64,000 bases of DNA from CAILZL01 sp963791615 (GTDB taxonomy: Bacteria; Pseudomonadota; Gammaproteobacteria; Steroidobacterales; Steroidobacteraceae), in assembly GCA_963791615.1 (NCBI GenBank), contig CAWBTE010000006.1, positions 992,001-1,056,000 of the forward strand, written 5' to 3'. Positions 8,809 to 17,740 of the stretch are shown here, piece by piece. A program made the position numbers and the translations under genes. Every line of letters starts with the position of its first letter. Within the stretch, counting starts at the first letter, position 1. Below the pieces are notes generated by a model. It did no database searches. It had not been told where the DNA came from and worked only from the letters and a program-made list of their open reading frames with translations.

Positions 8809-10965
8809 TCAGGCCTTGGCAGCAGCCCTGGCCTTGGCAACGTCGGCGATCACCTGATCAGCCACATTTTTCGGCACAGGATCGTAGTGCGCGAATTCCA
8901 TGGTGAACGAGGCGCGGCCAGAGGTCATGCCACGCAGGTGGCCGATGTAGCCGAACATTTCCGACAGCGGCACGGTGGACACCACGGCAATGTTGGTGCC
9001 ACGTTCCAGCTGCTCCAGAATCGTACCGCGACGACGGTTGATGTCGCCGATCACATCACCCAGGTAGTCACCCGGGGTCACGGTTTCAACCTTCATCACG
9101 GGTTCAAGCAGGATCGGGCTGGCCTTGCGGATGGCTTCACGGAAGCAGGCCTTGGCGGCGATTTCGAAGGTCAGCGCGTTGGAATCCACATCGTGGTAGC
9201 TGCCGTCGGTGAGCGTGGCGCGGAAATCTACCGTGGGGTATTGGGCGAGCACGCCTTCTACCATCTGCATCTTCAGGCCCTTTTCCACGGAAGGCACGTA
9301 TTCCTTCGGTACCGAGCCACCGACAGTTTTGTCGACAAACTCGAAGCCAGAACCGCGTTCCAGCGGTTCAAAGGTGATCCACACTTCGGCAAACTGACCC
9401 GAACCACCGGTCTGTTTCTTGTGCACGTACTGTTCGTCAAGCTTCTTGGTGAAGGTTTCGCGATACGCCACCTGCGGCTTGCCCATGGTGCCTTCAACAC
9501 TGAACTCGGTGCGCATACGATCGAGTGTCACTTCCAGGTGCAACTCGCCCATGCCACGCAGAATGGTCTGCCCGGTTTCGCGATCCGTTTCCAGATGCAG
9601 CGATGGATCGGCGCGCACCATCTTGCCGAGGGCGGCGTTGAATTTTTCCTGCTCGGCCTTGGTTTTGGCCTGCACCGACACGCTGATCACCGGATCGGGG
9701 AAGCGCATACGCTCCAGCACTACCTGATTGGCGGAATCGGACAGCGTGTCACCGGTTTCGGTTTCTGCCATCGACACCAGAGCAACGATGTCACCAGCGC
9801 GGGCTTCTTCAATGGGGTTGGCTTCCTTGGCGAACATTTCCACCATGCGGCCGATTTTTTCGCGCTTGCCCCGCGTGGTGTTCATCACCGAGGCGCCCTT
9901 GGTCAGCACGCCCGAGTACACGCGGATGAAGGTGAGCGCGCCGTAAGCGTCGTTGATCACCTTGAATGCCAGTGCCGAGAACGGTTCGTCGTCGGAGCAT
10001 TTACGTTCACCGACCGGATTACCGTCGGCATCCACCGTATTGATAGCGGCTACGTCGGTCGGCGCCGGCATGTAGTCAACCACGGCATCGAGCACCTGCT
10101 GCACGCCCTTGTTCTTGTACGACGACCCGCACAATACCGGGTTGAATGCCGAGGTGATCGTGCCTTTGCGCAGGCAGGCGCGCAGCACTTCTGCGGAAGG
10201 GGGAATCTCGTCTCCGAGATACGCTTCCATCGCCGCATCGTCCATTTCCAGACAGGTATCGATCAGTTCAGTACGATATTTTGGAATGGCATCCAGAATG
10301 GCGCGATCGCTCGGCACGGTGATGCCCAGCTTGTCGGCCATGCCATCGGTCACGTCAATGATCTGCCACTCGGCATCCTTGTCGTCTGAATCCCAGACCA
10401 GGGCTTTCATTTCAACCAGGTCGATCATGCCCTTGAAGTTGTCTTCCGAACCGATCGGCAGTTGCACTGGCAGCGGACGCGAACCCAGACGCTTCTTGAT
10501 CATGTCCACACAGCGCAGGAAGTTAGCACCGCTGCGGTCCATCTTGTTCACGTAGCAAATACGCGGCACGCCGTAGTTGTCGGCCAGACGCCAGTTGGTT
10601 TCGGATTGCGGTTCCACACCGGCCACGCCGTCGAACACCACTACCGCACCGTCGAGCACGCGCAAGCTACGATTCACTTCAATGGTGAAGTCAACGTGTC
10701 CGGGGGTGTCGATGACGTTGATCTTCTTGTTGCGCCAGAACGCCGACACGGCAGCAGACTGGATGGTGATGCCGCGCTTCTGTTCCTGTTCCAGATAGTC
10801 GGTAGTGGTCGACGTCTTCAGATCCTTGGTATCGTGAATGTCGATGATGGTGTGCTTGCGCCCCGTGTAATACAGGATGCGCTCGGTGGTGGTGGTCTTC
10901 CCGGCGTCAACGTGGGCAATGATGCCGATATTACGGATATCGGAAAGGGGCGTAGTACGGGGCAT
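8809..10965 (-). CDS. fusA: Elongation factor G, stand-alone divergent form
   Basis: Translocase GTPase of protein synthesis, 718 residues, complete. The G motifs are AHVDAGKTTTTE, RGITIQSAA, DTPGHVDF and NKMD; the EF-G domain III-V signatures GMGELHLEV, SYHDVDSNAL and PLSEMFGYIGHLR are present. It is not inside an rpsL-rpsG-fusA-tuf operon; the neighbours are a ferredoxin and an MBL-fold gene, each with its own spacing. Details such as GITIQSAA and FDGVAGVEPQSE differ from the canonical gammaproteobacterial EF-G as I recall it. This may therefore be a second EF-G (EF-G2-like) with the main copy elsewhere. Family certain; paralogue status inferred. Confidence 0.92.
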   Translation of the reverse strand: MPRTTPLSDIRNIGIIAHVDAGKTTTTERILYYTGRKHTIIDIHDTKDLKTSTTTDYLEQEQKRGITIQSAAVSAFWRNKKINVIDTPGHVDFTIEVNRSLRVLDGAVVVFDGVAGVEPQSETNWRLADNYGVPRICYVNKMDRSGANFLRCVDMIKKRLGSRPLPVQLPIGSEDNFKGMIDLVEMKALVWDSDDKDAEWQIIDVTDGMADKLGITVPSDRAILDAIPKYRTELIDTCLEMDDAAMEAYLGDEIPPSAEVLRACLRKGTITSAFNPVLCGSSYKNKGVQQVLDAVVDYMPAPTDVAAINTVDADGNPVGERKCSDDEPFSALAFKVINDAYGALTFIRVYSGVLTKGASVMNTTRGKREKIGRMVEMFAKEANPIEEARAGDIVALVSMAETETGDTLSDSANQVVLERMRFPDPVISVSVQAKTKAEQEKFNAALGKMVRADPSLHLETDRETGQTILRGMGELHLEVTLDRMRTEFSVEGTMGKPQVAYRETFTKKLDEQYVHKKQTGGSGQFAEVWITFEPLERGSGFEFVDKTVGGSVPKEYVPSVEKGLKMQMVEGVLAQYPTVDFRATLTDGSYHDVDSNALTFEIAAKACFREAIRKASPILLEPVMKVETVTPGDYLGDVIGDINRRRGTILEQLERGTNIAVVSTVPLSEMFGYIGHLRGMTSGRASFTMEFAHYDPVPKNVADQVIADVAKARAAAKA

Positions 10966-11068
10966 GGCAAATTTCCAGGACAGTTTTAAGGTTAAATCAA
11001 ATCAAACTAATTCATTCGGCAGGGTCATTGCGGGCTGCACAGGACCAATCCTGCAGTACCCCTAACAA

Positions 11069-11383
11069 TCACTCTTCCGGAGCAACGGTTACCTTCAGGC
11101 CTTCATAAGCCGGCAAGACGACAATCTGACAACTCAGACGTGAATTGGGCTTGCGATCCGGCACATCAATCAGCAGTTCGGTTTCATCCGACTGCGCCGC
11201 AGGCAGCTTGCCCACCCAAGTTCCGTCAACATAGACATGACAGGTGGCGCAGGAACACATGCCACCGCACAATGCGGCCACGCCCATTTCCTGGTCACGC
11301 AGCACTTCCATCAGCGTTGCGCCGGACGGAGCCTTGAGCTGGTGTTCAACACCATCTCGGTCGGTAACATTCAGTGTAGTCAT
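11069..11383 (-). CDS. [2Fe-2S] ferredoxin, adrenodoxin/putidaredoxin type
   Basis: A 104-residue electron carrier. The cluster ligands follow the adrenodoxin pattern Cx5Cx2C in CGGMCSCATC, with the fourth Cys in LSCQI about 36 residues later; an additional Cys sits inside the first motif. The start ATG 11383 gives MTTLNVTDRDG, matching the usual first strand; the upstream open frame is not ferredoxin-like. Such ferredoxins serve P450s, Rieske oxygenases or Fe-S assembly. None of those genes is adjacent, so its partner is unknown. It is followed by fusA on the same strand after a 100-bp spacer. Confidence 0.9.
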   Translation of the reverse strand: MTTLNVTDRDGVEHQLKAPSGATLMEVLRDQEMGVAALCGGMCSCATCHVYVDGTWVGKLPAAQSDETELLIDVPDRKPNSRLSCQIVVLPAYEGLKVTVAPEE

Positions 11384-11725
11384 GAACGCAGTCTGGGTGA
11401 GTGGCCGGGAATAGTGGTGAAAGGCACGATCACACCGACAACGCAAGTCATTGTCCCGTATGATATTTACACCACGATCAGACAGGCGTTTCCATAACAG
11501 ATGCCGTCAGAAACGCGCCATCGCCCCTTCCTCAGGGTACAAAAGGGTCGCGATTGTGCCACGCACCCCCGCCAGACAAAAGTTTTTTTGCGAAATCGAG
11601 ACCGACCGTAACCACGTGGCTTGGCGGACCGTAACCCTGCCGATCGCCCTCATTGTGGATTCCGGCAACGCCTGGCCACAACGCATCACGCAAGACTGAC
11701 CCGGCGAGAAACCCGGCAGGCAAAA
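11384..11725. other. Gap without a recognised gene
   Basis: This 342-bp stretch separates the ferredoxin from the broken small gene after aspA. Short open frames on both strands lack family-like composition and ribosome-binding sites. It presumably holds the ferredoxin promoter. I see no tRNA, terminator or convincing structured RNA, but a small RNA cannot be excluded by eye. Confidence 0.4.
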
Positions 11726-11943
11726 TCAGGAAAAACATCCAGCGCTTTGGCGGATGGATCGGTACTCACCGGGCTTTTCGCCCTGTCGTGACTGGTCAAC
11801 CACCACGCTCATATCGAGCAAGTCCGAAATGCGCTTTTCGGCCTTATCGATATCAGCTTCGCTGACCGAGCTATCCACTACTCCCCGCAGGTGCTCGAAC
11901 GCGGCGGCAACAGATCGTCAATTTCCGCCAACCGGTCAGACAT
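11726..11943 (-). pseudogene. Small coupled gene after aspA, broken by a 1-nt deletion
   Basis: Two bases after the aspA stop an ATG (11943) is preceded by AGGAG at 6-nt spacing, so translation is expected. The frame opens MSDRLAEIDDLL and stops after 21 codons at 11878. If one base is restored after codon 12 (near 11907) the frame continues with AAAFEHLRGVVDS and SEADIDKAEKRISDLL to a TGA at 11726-11728, giving about 72 residues. The reconstructed protein is acidic, helical and without a motif I recognise. It is either a frameshifted small gene or the result of a sequencing deletion. Confidence 0.55.
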
Positions 11944-11945
11944 CG

Positions 11946-13439
11946 TTAACTCCTGCTGTTTTGCATTGGCAAAGCTGGCAACGGGGTGGCAAGGCTCACA
12001 ACCCGCTTTGCTTCGTCCCGCAACGGCACCAGAGCGCGCGGCCGGGTCAACATCTCGGGCTGCAGAATGGATTCGAGTTGTTCCCGTGACAGCAGCCCTC
12101 GCTCCAGCACCAGATCATAAACACTGCGACCACTGGTCAAGGCTTCCTGCGCCAGACTGGTGGCATTGGCGTAACCGATGTAGGGATTCAATGCGGTCAC
12201 CACGCCGATGGAATTTTCCACCTGACGTCGCAACAGTTCGCGATTGGCGGTGATGCCGGTGACACAGCGACGCGCCAGCGTGCGACAGGCATTGCGCAGG
12301 TGACTGATACTCTTGAACAGGCTGTGCGCGATGATGGGTTCGAAGGCATTCAACTGCAGCTGCCCCGCTTCGGCGGCGAAGCTGATGGTCACATCGTTGC
12401 CGATTACTTCAAACGCCACTTGATTGACCACTTCCGGAATCACCGGATTCACCTTGCCCGGCATGATGCTGGAGCCCGCCTGCATGGCCGGCAGATTGAT
12501 TTCGCCCAGACCGGCGCGTGGCCCGCTGGATAACAGGCGCAGGTCATTGCAGGTCTTCGACAGCTTGATTGCGACGCGTTTGAGCACACCGGACAGCTGC
12601 ACGAAGGCGCCGCAATCCTGCGTGGCTTCAATCAGGTCGGGTGCCGTCATCAAGGTAACGCCGCTGAGTTCCGACAGACGCTGACACACCCGCTGCGCAT
12701 ACTCAGGATGCGCATTGATGCCCGTGCCGATGGCCGTGCCGCCCAGATTTATTTCATGCACCAGCAATGCGGCTTCACTGAGACGCTGCATGTCCTCACC
12801 CAGCATCACGGCATAGGTATGGAACTCCTGACCCAGCGTCATGGGTACCGCATCCTGCAGCTGGGTACGCCCCATCTTCAGCACATCCTTGAACTCTTCG
12901 GCCTTGGCGGCAAAGGCGCCCTGCAACTCCAGCATGGCATCGATGAGATCATGAATACCGAAGTGCGCCGCCAGCTTCAGCGCCGTCGGATACACATCGT
13001 TGGTGCTCTGGCTGAGATTGACGTGTTCATTGGGATGCAGGTACGCGTAGTCGCCCTTTTCATGCCCGAGCATTTCCAGCGCCACATTGGCAATCACTTC
13101 ATTGGCATTCATATTGCTCGATGTACCCGCACCGCCCTGGATAACATCCACCACGAAGTGCTGGTTGTACTGGCCGCCACGAACCGCCTCGCAGGCCTTG
13201 ACGATGGCCTGCGCCCGGACCTGATCGAGCAAGCCCAGTTCGTTATTCGCCATCGCCGCCGCCTGCTTGATGCAGGCCAGCGCCTGGATCAGCTCCGGAT
13301 AAATCGCAATCGACGTGCCGGTGATCGGAAAATTTTCCACAGCCCGCAGGGTATGAATGCCGTAATACGCGTCATCAGGTACGGCACGCACGCCCAGCAG
13401 GTCGTGTTCTTCGCGGGTGGTGGATTCAGCAGTAGTCAT
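11946..13439 (-). CDS. aspA: Aspartate ammonia-lyase
   Basis: Deaminates L-aspartate to fumarate in the cytoplasm; 497 residues. The superfamily signature GSSIMPGKVNP is present, with TSSNMNANEVIAN, the substrate-binding SQSTNDVYPT and GRTQLQDAVPMTLGQEF. The class resembles fumarase C, but the start (HDLLGVRAVPDDAYYGIHTLRA) is of the AspA type. ATG 13439 is the natural start. Downstream it is translationally coupled to a small gene that is now frameshifted. It lies beside the amino-acid catabolic region and may supply fumarate from aspartate formed there; that link is inference. Confidence 0.93.
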   Translation of the reverse strand: MTTAESTTREEHDLLGVRAVPDDAYYGIHTLRAVENFPITGTSIAIYPELIQALACIKQAAAMANNELGLLDQVRAQAIVKACEAVRGGQYNQHFVVDVIQGGAGTSSNMNANEVIANVALEMLGHEKGDYAYLHPNEHVNLSQSTNDVYPTALKLAAHFGIHDLIDAMLELQGAFAAKAEEFKDVLKMGRTQLQDAVPMTLGQEFHTYAVMLGEDMQRLSEAALLVHEINLGGTAIGTGINAHPEYAQRVCQRLSELSGVTLMTAPDLIEATQDCGAFVQLSGVLKRVAIKLSKTCNDLRLLSSGPRAGLGEINLPAMQAGSSIMPGKVNPVIPEVVNQVAFEVIGNDVTISFAAEAGQLQLNAFEPIIAHSLFKSISHLRNACRTLARRCVTGITANRELLRRQVENSIGVVTALNPYIGYANATSLAQEALTSGRSVYDLVLERGLLSREQLESILQPEMLTRPRALVPLRDEAKRVVSLATPLPALPMQNSRS

Positions 13440-13502
13440 GCAGCAATTACCCAGTGATATGTCGATTCGCGCCGGAGCACTGAAGATAGCCTACGCGCCA
13501 TG

Positions 13503-13520
13503 AACATCCTGCCGTTTGCC
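13503..13520. repeat. 18-bp direct repeat, left copy
   Basis: AACATCCTGCCGTTTGCC occurs here and, in the same orientation and without mismatch, at 17741-17758. The two copies bracket a 4.2-kb segment carrying LysR, DSD1, RidA and the first FAD oxidoreductase. Both lie in intergenic DNA. Confidence 0.75.
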
Positions 13521-13701
13521 CAAGCGGTTTCGGCACGCGCTACCATAAACCCGTAAAAAATGGCGGTGATCACCCGGGCTTTACATCGACATCGGGCTTC
13601 GCATCGCCATTGTCAGATCAGTATCAGCGTCACGAACCTGCCGACCTACACGCAAGGCAAACACTGATCGCTACCAACGCGTCCTGATTGATGAAGATGG
13701 A

Positions 13702-14616
13702 TCAGTCGTCCTCATGCCGCCAGGGCGTCGGTGTCAACGATTGCCGCAGCATCGCGAGGAACGCCGTGGTCCGCGCGCTGCGACCATGGCGCGCGCCGAG
13801 CATGGCAACCACATCAGCGGTGGGCACCTGCCACTCCGGCAGAATTTGTCTCAACCGGCCATTGGCAAGATCACTGGCGATGTTCCACTCCGAGCGGATG
13901 GCAATGCCCTGGCCAGCGAGCGCCCATTCACGGATAACCGCACCATCGTTACTGGACATCGTCGGGCGGATGCGGACGGTAACTGGATCATGTTGCAGCT
14001 GGCTGAAACGCCAGAGCGTCACATCTTCATCGTTCTCGCGTACCACCAGGCAACGATGTTGTGGCAGGTCATCGGGCGAATGGATTGGCGGTGCGTGACC
14101 CAGATACTCAGGGCTAGCACAAAGGATGCGCCGGTTGGGTGCCAGCGTGGTCACCACCTGATTCATCGGGCCGGATGACCCGATGTGGATGATGACGTCA
14201 TGACTTTCGATCTGCAGCGAACCGGGATGATCGGACAAGTCGAGCGTGACCGTCACCGCGCGGTGCAACTGCACGAAAGCCTCGACCACCGGCGCGACAT
14301 GAATACGTCCGAACCCATGTGGCGCCGCAATCCTGAGGTGTCCCCTGACGACACTCCTGCGGTCCGCCAACGCCTCGGACAGCGTCTCGATTGCATCGGC
14401 AACGATCATTCCCTGCGACGCGACCAGTGCGCCTTCATCGGTGAGGCTGAGGTGGCGACTGGAGCGATCGATGAGACGGACACCCACCCGAGCTTCTAGT
14501 GCGCGCAGGCGCTGGGTGACTGCCGGTGGCGTGACATTCAGCTTGCGGGCGCTCTCCGCCAGCGAGGCCGAGTTGGCCAGCACAGTGAAGAACGCGAGGT
14601 CATCTGCTGTCAGCAT
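13702..14616 (-). CDS. LysR-family transcription regulator
   Basis: 304 residues. The N-terminal winged HTH (DDLAFFTVLANSASLAESA, then VTPPAVTQRLRALEARVGVRL) is typical of LysR proteins. The C-terminal half is a type 2 periplasmic-binding-like effector domain. ATG 14616 begins directly at the HTH. It is divergent from the DSD1-type gene with a 100-bp spacer, the standard arrangement for a LysR protein controlling its neighbour. It therefore most likely regulates the DSD1-RidA-FAD oxidase genes in response to an amino-acid-like inducer. The effector is unknown. Confidence 0.9.
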   Translation of the reverse strand: MLTADDLAFFTVLANSASLAESARKLNVTPPAVTQRLRALEARVGVRLIDRSSRHLSLTDEGALVASQGMIVADAIETLSEALADRRSVVRGHLRIAAPHGFGRIHVAPVVEAFVQLHRAVTVTLDLSDHPGSLQIESHDVIIHIGSSGPMNQVVTTLAPNRRILCASPEYLGHAPPIHSPDDLPQHRCLVVRENDEDVTLWRFSQLQHDPVTVRIRPTMSSNDGAVIREWALAGQGIAIRSEWNIASDLANGRLRQILPEWQVPTADVVAMLGARHGRSARTTAFLAMLRQSLTPTPWRHEDD

Positions 14617-14716
14617 TAACGTTGCCTTAAGACAAGATGCAGCATTCGTTAATTGTAATCCACAACATATGGGATGAAGCTGGCTCCACGAAAGAATCTA
14701 TCGGTACCCGGCAACC

Positions 14717-15883
14717 ATGATCAATCCGAACCCCATCAATGCGCCCACAACTACGCTGCGAGCGCTCGACACCCCCTGCCTCATCCTCGATGCCGACCGG
14801 ATGGATCGCAACATCGCGCGGCTGCGAGGACATCTCGATGGCTTCAAGGTATCGCTGCGCCCCCACCTGAAAACAGCCAAATCGATTGATGTCGCCCGGC
14901 GCGTGATGGCTTCCCCGGCGGGTCCGGCCACGGTATCCACACTCAAGGAGGCCGCACAGTTCGCGGCAGCGGGCGTGCGCGACATCATCTACGCCGTGGG
15001 TATCGCGCCGTCGAAACTGGCGAGGGTTCTCGAACTGCGCGCCGCAGGTATCGATCTCGCCGTCGTACTGGACACCGTCGAACAGGCGCAGGCGGTCGCC
15101 GCAGCTTCGCGAGAGTCGGGCGTGTGCATCCCCGCGCTGATCGAGATCGATTGTGACGGTCATCGCTCCGGTGTTCTACCCACAGACAGCGCGCGTCTGA
15201 TTGAGATCGGCCGCACCCTCGAACAAGGTGCGCAACTGCGCGGCGTGCTCACTCATGCCGGCGGCAGCTACACGGCGCGCGGCGTTGAAGCGCTTCGGCA
15301 GTGTGCCGAAGCTGAAAGACGTGGCGTCGTCGATGCAGCCACCCTCCTGCGCAATGCCGGGCTGCCCTGTCCCGTGGTAAGCGTCGGCTCCACGCCCACC
15401 GCGCACCACTTCACCGACCTGACCGGCGTCACCGAGGTGCGCGCGGGCGTCTTCATGTTCTTCGATCTGGTGATGGCCGGCGTCGGCATCTGCCGGATCG
15501 AGGACATCGCATTGTCAGTGCTGGCAACCGTGATCGGCCATCAGCGCGACAAGGGCTGGATCCTGATCGATGCTGGCTGGATGGCCATGTCGCAGGATCG
15601 CGGTACGGCCAAACAGGCAGTGAATCAGGGTTACGGAGTGGTCTGCGACATCGCAGGTAATACCTACGCCGATCTGATTCTCGCCGATGCAAATCAGGAG
15701 CACGGCATCATCACGGTACGGCCTGGATCAAATGGCGCGCTGCCGGAGCTCGCGATCGGCGATCGCGTCCGCATCCTGCCCAACCATGCCTGTTCAACCG
15801 GTGCCCAACATCGCAGTTACCATGTGGTGCACGGCGCTTCGGAAATTGTCGCAGCTGAGTGGCAGCGGTTTGGAGGCTGGTGA
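14717..15883 (+). CDS. DSD1-family PLP enzyme (D-threonine aldolase / D-serine dehydratase-like)
   Basis: 388 residues, fold type III PLP enzyme. The Schiff-base lysine is in RPHLKTAKS near the N terminus. The C-terminal zinc/metal motif HxC is in PNHACST, as in eukaryotic-type D-serine dehydratase and D-threonine aldolase. The neighbours support amino-acid breakdown: RidA removes reactive enamines/imines released by such PLP dehydratases and overlaps this gene by one base (TGATG). The precise substrate (D-Thr, D-Ser, 3-hydroxy-aspartate or another beta-hydroxy amino acid) cannot be read from the sequence. Confidence 0.87.
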   Translation: MINPNPINAPTTTLRALDTPCLILDADRMDRNIARLRGHLDGFKVSLRPHLKTAKSIDVARRVMASPAGPATVSTLKEAAQFAAAGVRDIIYAVGIAPSKLARVLELRAAGIDLAVVLDTVEQAQAVAAASRESGVCIPALIEIDCDGHRSGVLPTDSARLIEIGRTLEQGAQLRGVLTHAGGSYTARGVEALRQCAEAERRGVVDAATLLRNAGLPCPVVSVGSTPTAHHFTDLTGVTEVRAGVFMFFDLVMAGVGICRIEDIALSVLATVIGHQRDKGWILIDAGWMAMSQDRGTAKQAVNQGYGVVCDIAGNTYADLILADANQEHGIITVRPGSNGALPELAIGDRVRILPNHACSTGAQHRSYHVVHGASEIVAAEWQRFGGW

Positions 15884-16299
15884 TGCACGCCATTCAATCA
15901 ATCACGCAGATCTTCACTGATCGCGCTCCGAAACCTGCCGGACACTATTCGCAGGCAATAGTCGCGGGCGGACAGGTGTATATCTCCGGGCAGCTGCCCA
16001 TCAGAGCCGATGGTCTGGCACTGCCCGACGACAGCCCAGAAGATAGCTTCGATGCACAGGCTACCCAGGCCATCAACAACATGCTGGCGATCCTGACTGC
16101 CGCAGGTGGCACACCCCAGCAACTGGTCAGAGTGACGGCGTACATCGTCGGCGTCGCCAACTGGCCGCGCTTCAACGGAATTTATGCTGCCTTGCTACCG
16201 GATGTGCGCCCCGCCCGCACCGTCGTCCCGGTACCGGAGCTTCACTACGGCTTTCTGGTTGAAATCGATGCGATCGCGATTCTTGCGGCCGGCGACTGA
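15883..16299 (+). CDS. RidA-family enamine/imine deaminase
   Basis: 138 residues, YjgF/YER057c/UK114 fold. Visible are the ligand-binding GHYSQAI segment near the start, ISGQLPI, and the conserved arginine in RPARTVV preceding the C-terminal VEIDAIAI strand. RidA proteins hydrolyse 2-aminoacrylate-type intermediates to ketoacids. The start ATG 15883 overlaps the stop of the DSD1 gene and has TGGAGG 6 nt upstream, so the two are coupled. This supports a dehydratase-type reaction for the DSD1 enzyme. Confidence 0.9.
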   Translation: MHAIQSITQIFTDRAPKPAGHYSQAIVAGGQVYISGQLPIRADGLALPDDSPEDSFDAQATQAINNMLAILTAAGGTPQQLVRVTAYIVGVANWPRFNGIYAALLPDVRPARTVVPVPELHYGFLVEIDAIAILAAGD

Positions 16300-16315
16300 G
16301 GATGCCGCAAGCAAC

Positions 16316-16381
16316 ATGACTCACGATAAATCCATTCCCCTGCAACGGCGCGACGTGCTTCGCTCGCTGATACGAAGGTGA
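16316..16381 (+). pseudogene. Remnant of a Tat-exported protein gene (possibly an ABC substrate-binding protein)
   Basis: An ATG at 16316 opens a 21-codon frame ending in TGA at 16379-16381. The peptide contains LQRRDVLRSL, a twin-arginine signal start, and then stops. The start of the complete substrate-binding protein at 28801 reads TTRRDVLQSL. The equivalent position in the second cluster also pairs a substrate-binding gene with the paralogous FAD oxidoreductase. I infer that most of a binding-protein gene was deleted here. The stop codon overlaps a GTG that could start the next gene. Confidence 0.5.
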
Positions 16382-16401
16382 CGCATGCCAGCGCCGCTAC
16401 C

Positions 16402-17679
16402 ATGAAACTCAAATCCTATTGGCTCGATACGTCAACGCCCTTCTCCGCAGGTGCATCACACGCCCCGCACGGAACCGCGGATGTCGTGGTCGTCGGCGGC
16501 GGGTTTACGGGGCTCTCGGCAGCCCTCGCACTGGCGAAAAAAAATGCCAGGGTAGTTGTGCTGGAAGCCGAACGTGTTGCCAACGCAGCGTCCGGCCGCA
16601 ATGGCGGCATGTGCAACAACGGCTTTGCGCAAGATTACTACACGCTCTCCAGCCGGTTGGGGACGGAGCGCGCGAACATGCTGTATCGCGCCTTCGACGC
16701 GGGGGTCGCCAAGGTTGAGTCCATCATCGCTGAGGAAGGAATCAATTGCCATTTCAAGCGTGTGGGAAAACTGAAGCTCGCCGCGAAGCCGGAACATTAC
16801 GATCAGCTGGCCCGTTCACAGGAACTACTGGCCAGGCACGTCGATCCCGACACCCGGATGGTGCAACGCTCGGATATGCGCAGCGAGATCGGTAGCGACC
16901 GCTACTTCGGCGGGATGTTGTTCGAGAAGAGCGCGGGCATGCACATGGGCAAGTATGGACAGGGCCTTGCCGAGGCTGCGGTCAGGCGCGGTGCGGTGAT
17001 ACATGAGAATAATCCGGTCATCGGAGTGCGGCGCCTTGGCGGACATGCCCACGAGGTGCGGACGCCGAATGGCAGCATCAAGGCTGACCAGGTGTTGCTT
17101 GCGACCGGGACGTCGGCAGTTGGCCCGCTAGGATGGTTCAGGCGGCGCATCGTGCCCGTGGGCGCGTTCATCATCGGCACGGAACCGCTTCCCGTAGAGT
17201 TGCTCGACCGACTGACGCCGAACCGGCGCATGACAACGGACACCAAGAATCTGGTCAACTATTTCCGCACAACCCCGGACAATCGCCTGCTGTTCGGGGG
17301 GCGCGCGCGTTTTGCGGTATCGAACCCAAAGTCGGACCTCAAGAGCGGGATCATCCTGCGCGCGGCGTTGATCGACGTATTCCCCGAACTGGCGGATGTG
17401 AAAATCGATTATTGCTGGGGCGGCATGGTGGACATGACTCGCGATCGTCTGCCGCGCGCGGGTGAGCACGACGGCCTGTTCTACTCGATGGGTTATAGCG
17501 GCCACGGCACTCACATGGCGACTTATATGGGCGCCGTCATGGCGGAAGTCCTGGATGGCAAGGCCGAGCTCAATCCTTGGCGCGACTTCAAATGGCCCGC
17601 GATCCCCGGTCATTTCGGGAAACCATGGTTCCTGCCGGTCGTCGGCGCCTATTACCGTTTTAAGGATCTCGTAAATTGA
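16402..17679 (+). CDS. FAD-dependent amine/amino-acid oxidoreductase (PuuB/DadA-like), copy 1
   Basis: 425 residues from ATG 16402, which aligns with the first residue of the paralogue at 28812-30101 (MKL.SYWLDT in both); GTG 16378 would add eight residues. The Rossmann FAD motif is VVVGGGFTGLSAAL, followed by the ASGRNGG segment seen in gamma-glutamylputrescine oxidase-type enzymes. Near the C terminus are SMGYSGHGTHM and PWRDFKWPAIPGH. These enzymes oxidise the C-N bond of an amine or amino acid, giving an aldehyde or ketoacid. The downstream context has electron-transfer and aldehyde dehydrogenase genes. The substrate is unknown. Confidence 0.85.
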   Translation: MKLKSYWLDTSTPFSAGASHAPHGTADVVVVGGGFTGLSAALALAKKNARVVVLEAERVANAASGRNGGMCNNGFAQDYYTLSSRLGTERANMLYRAFDAGVAKVESIIAEEGINCHFKRVGKLKLAAKPEHYDQLARSQELLARHVDPDTRMVQRSDMRSEIGSDRYFGGMLFEKSAGMHMGKYGQGLAEAAVRRGAVIHENNPVIGVRRLGGHAHEVRTPNGSIKADQVLLATGTSAVGPLGWFRRRIVPVGAFIIGTEPLPVELLDRLTPNRRMTTDTKNLVNYFRTTPDNRLLFGGRARFAVSNPKSDLKSGIILRAALIDVFPELADVKIDYCWGGMVDMTRDRLPRAGEHDGLFYSMGYSGHGTHMATYMGAVMAEVLDGKAELNPWRDFKWPAIPGHFGKPWFLPVVGAYYRFKDLVN

Positions 17680-17740
17680 TCGAATAGAGGGTCCGAGTTC
17701 CATCTCAATCAGTTGCAAAACACGTCGCAAGATAACCGCC

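Noticed and set aside
8641..10389. 582-codon plus-strand open frame opposite fusA
   Set aside because: His/Gly-rich antisense shadow of the EF-G gene, produced by codon bias in high-GC DNA.
11447..11725. Possible structured RNA (6S-like) between ferredoxin and aspA region
   Set aside because: Some hairpin potential, but no recognisable conserved bubble or closing stem; the evidence was too weak.
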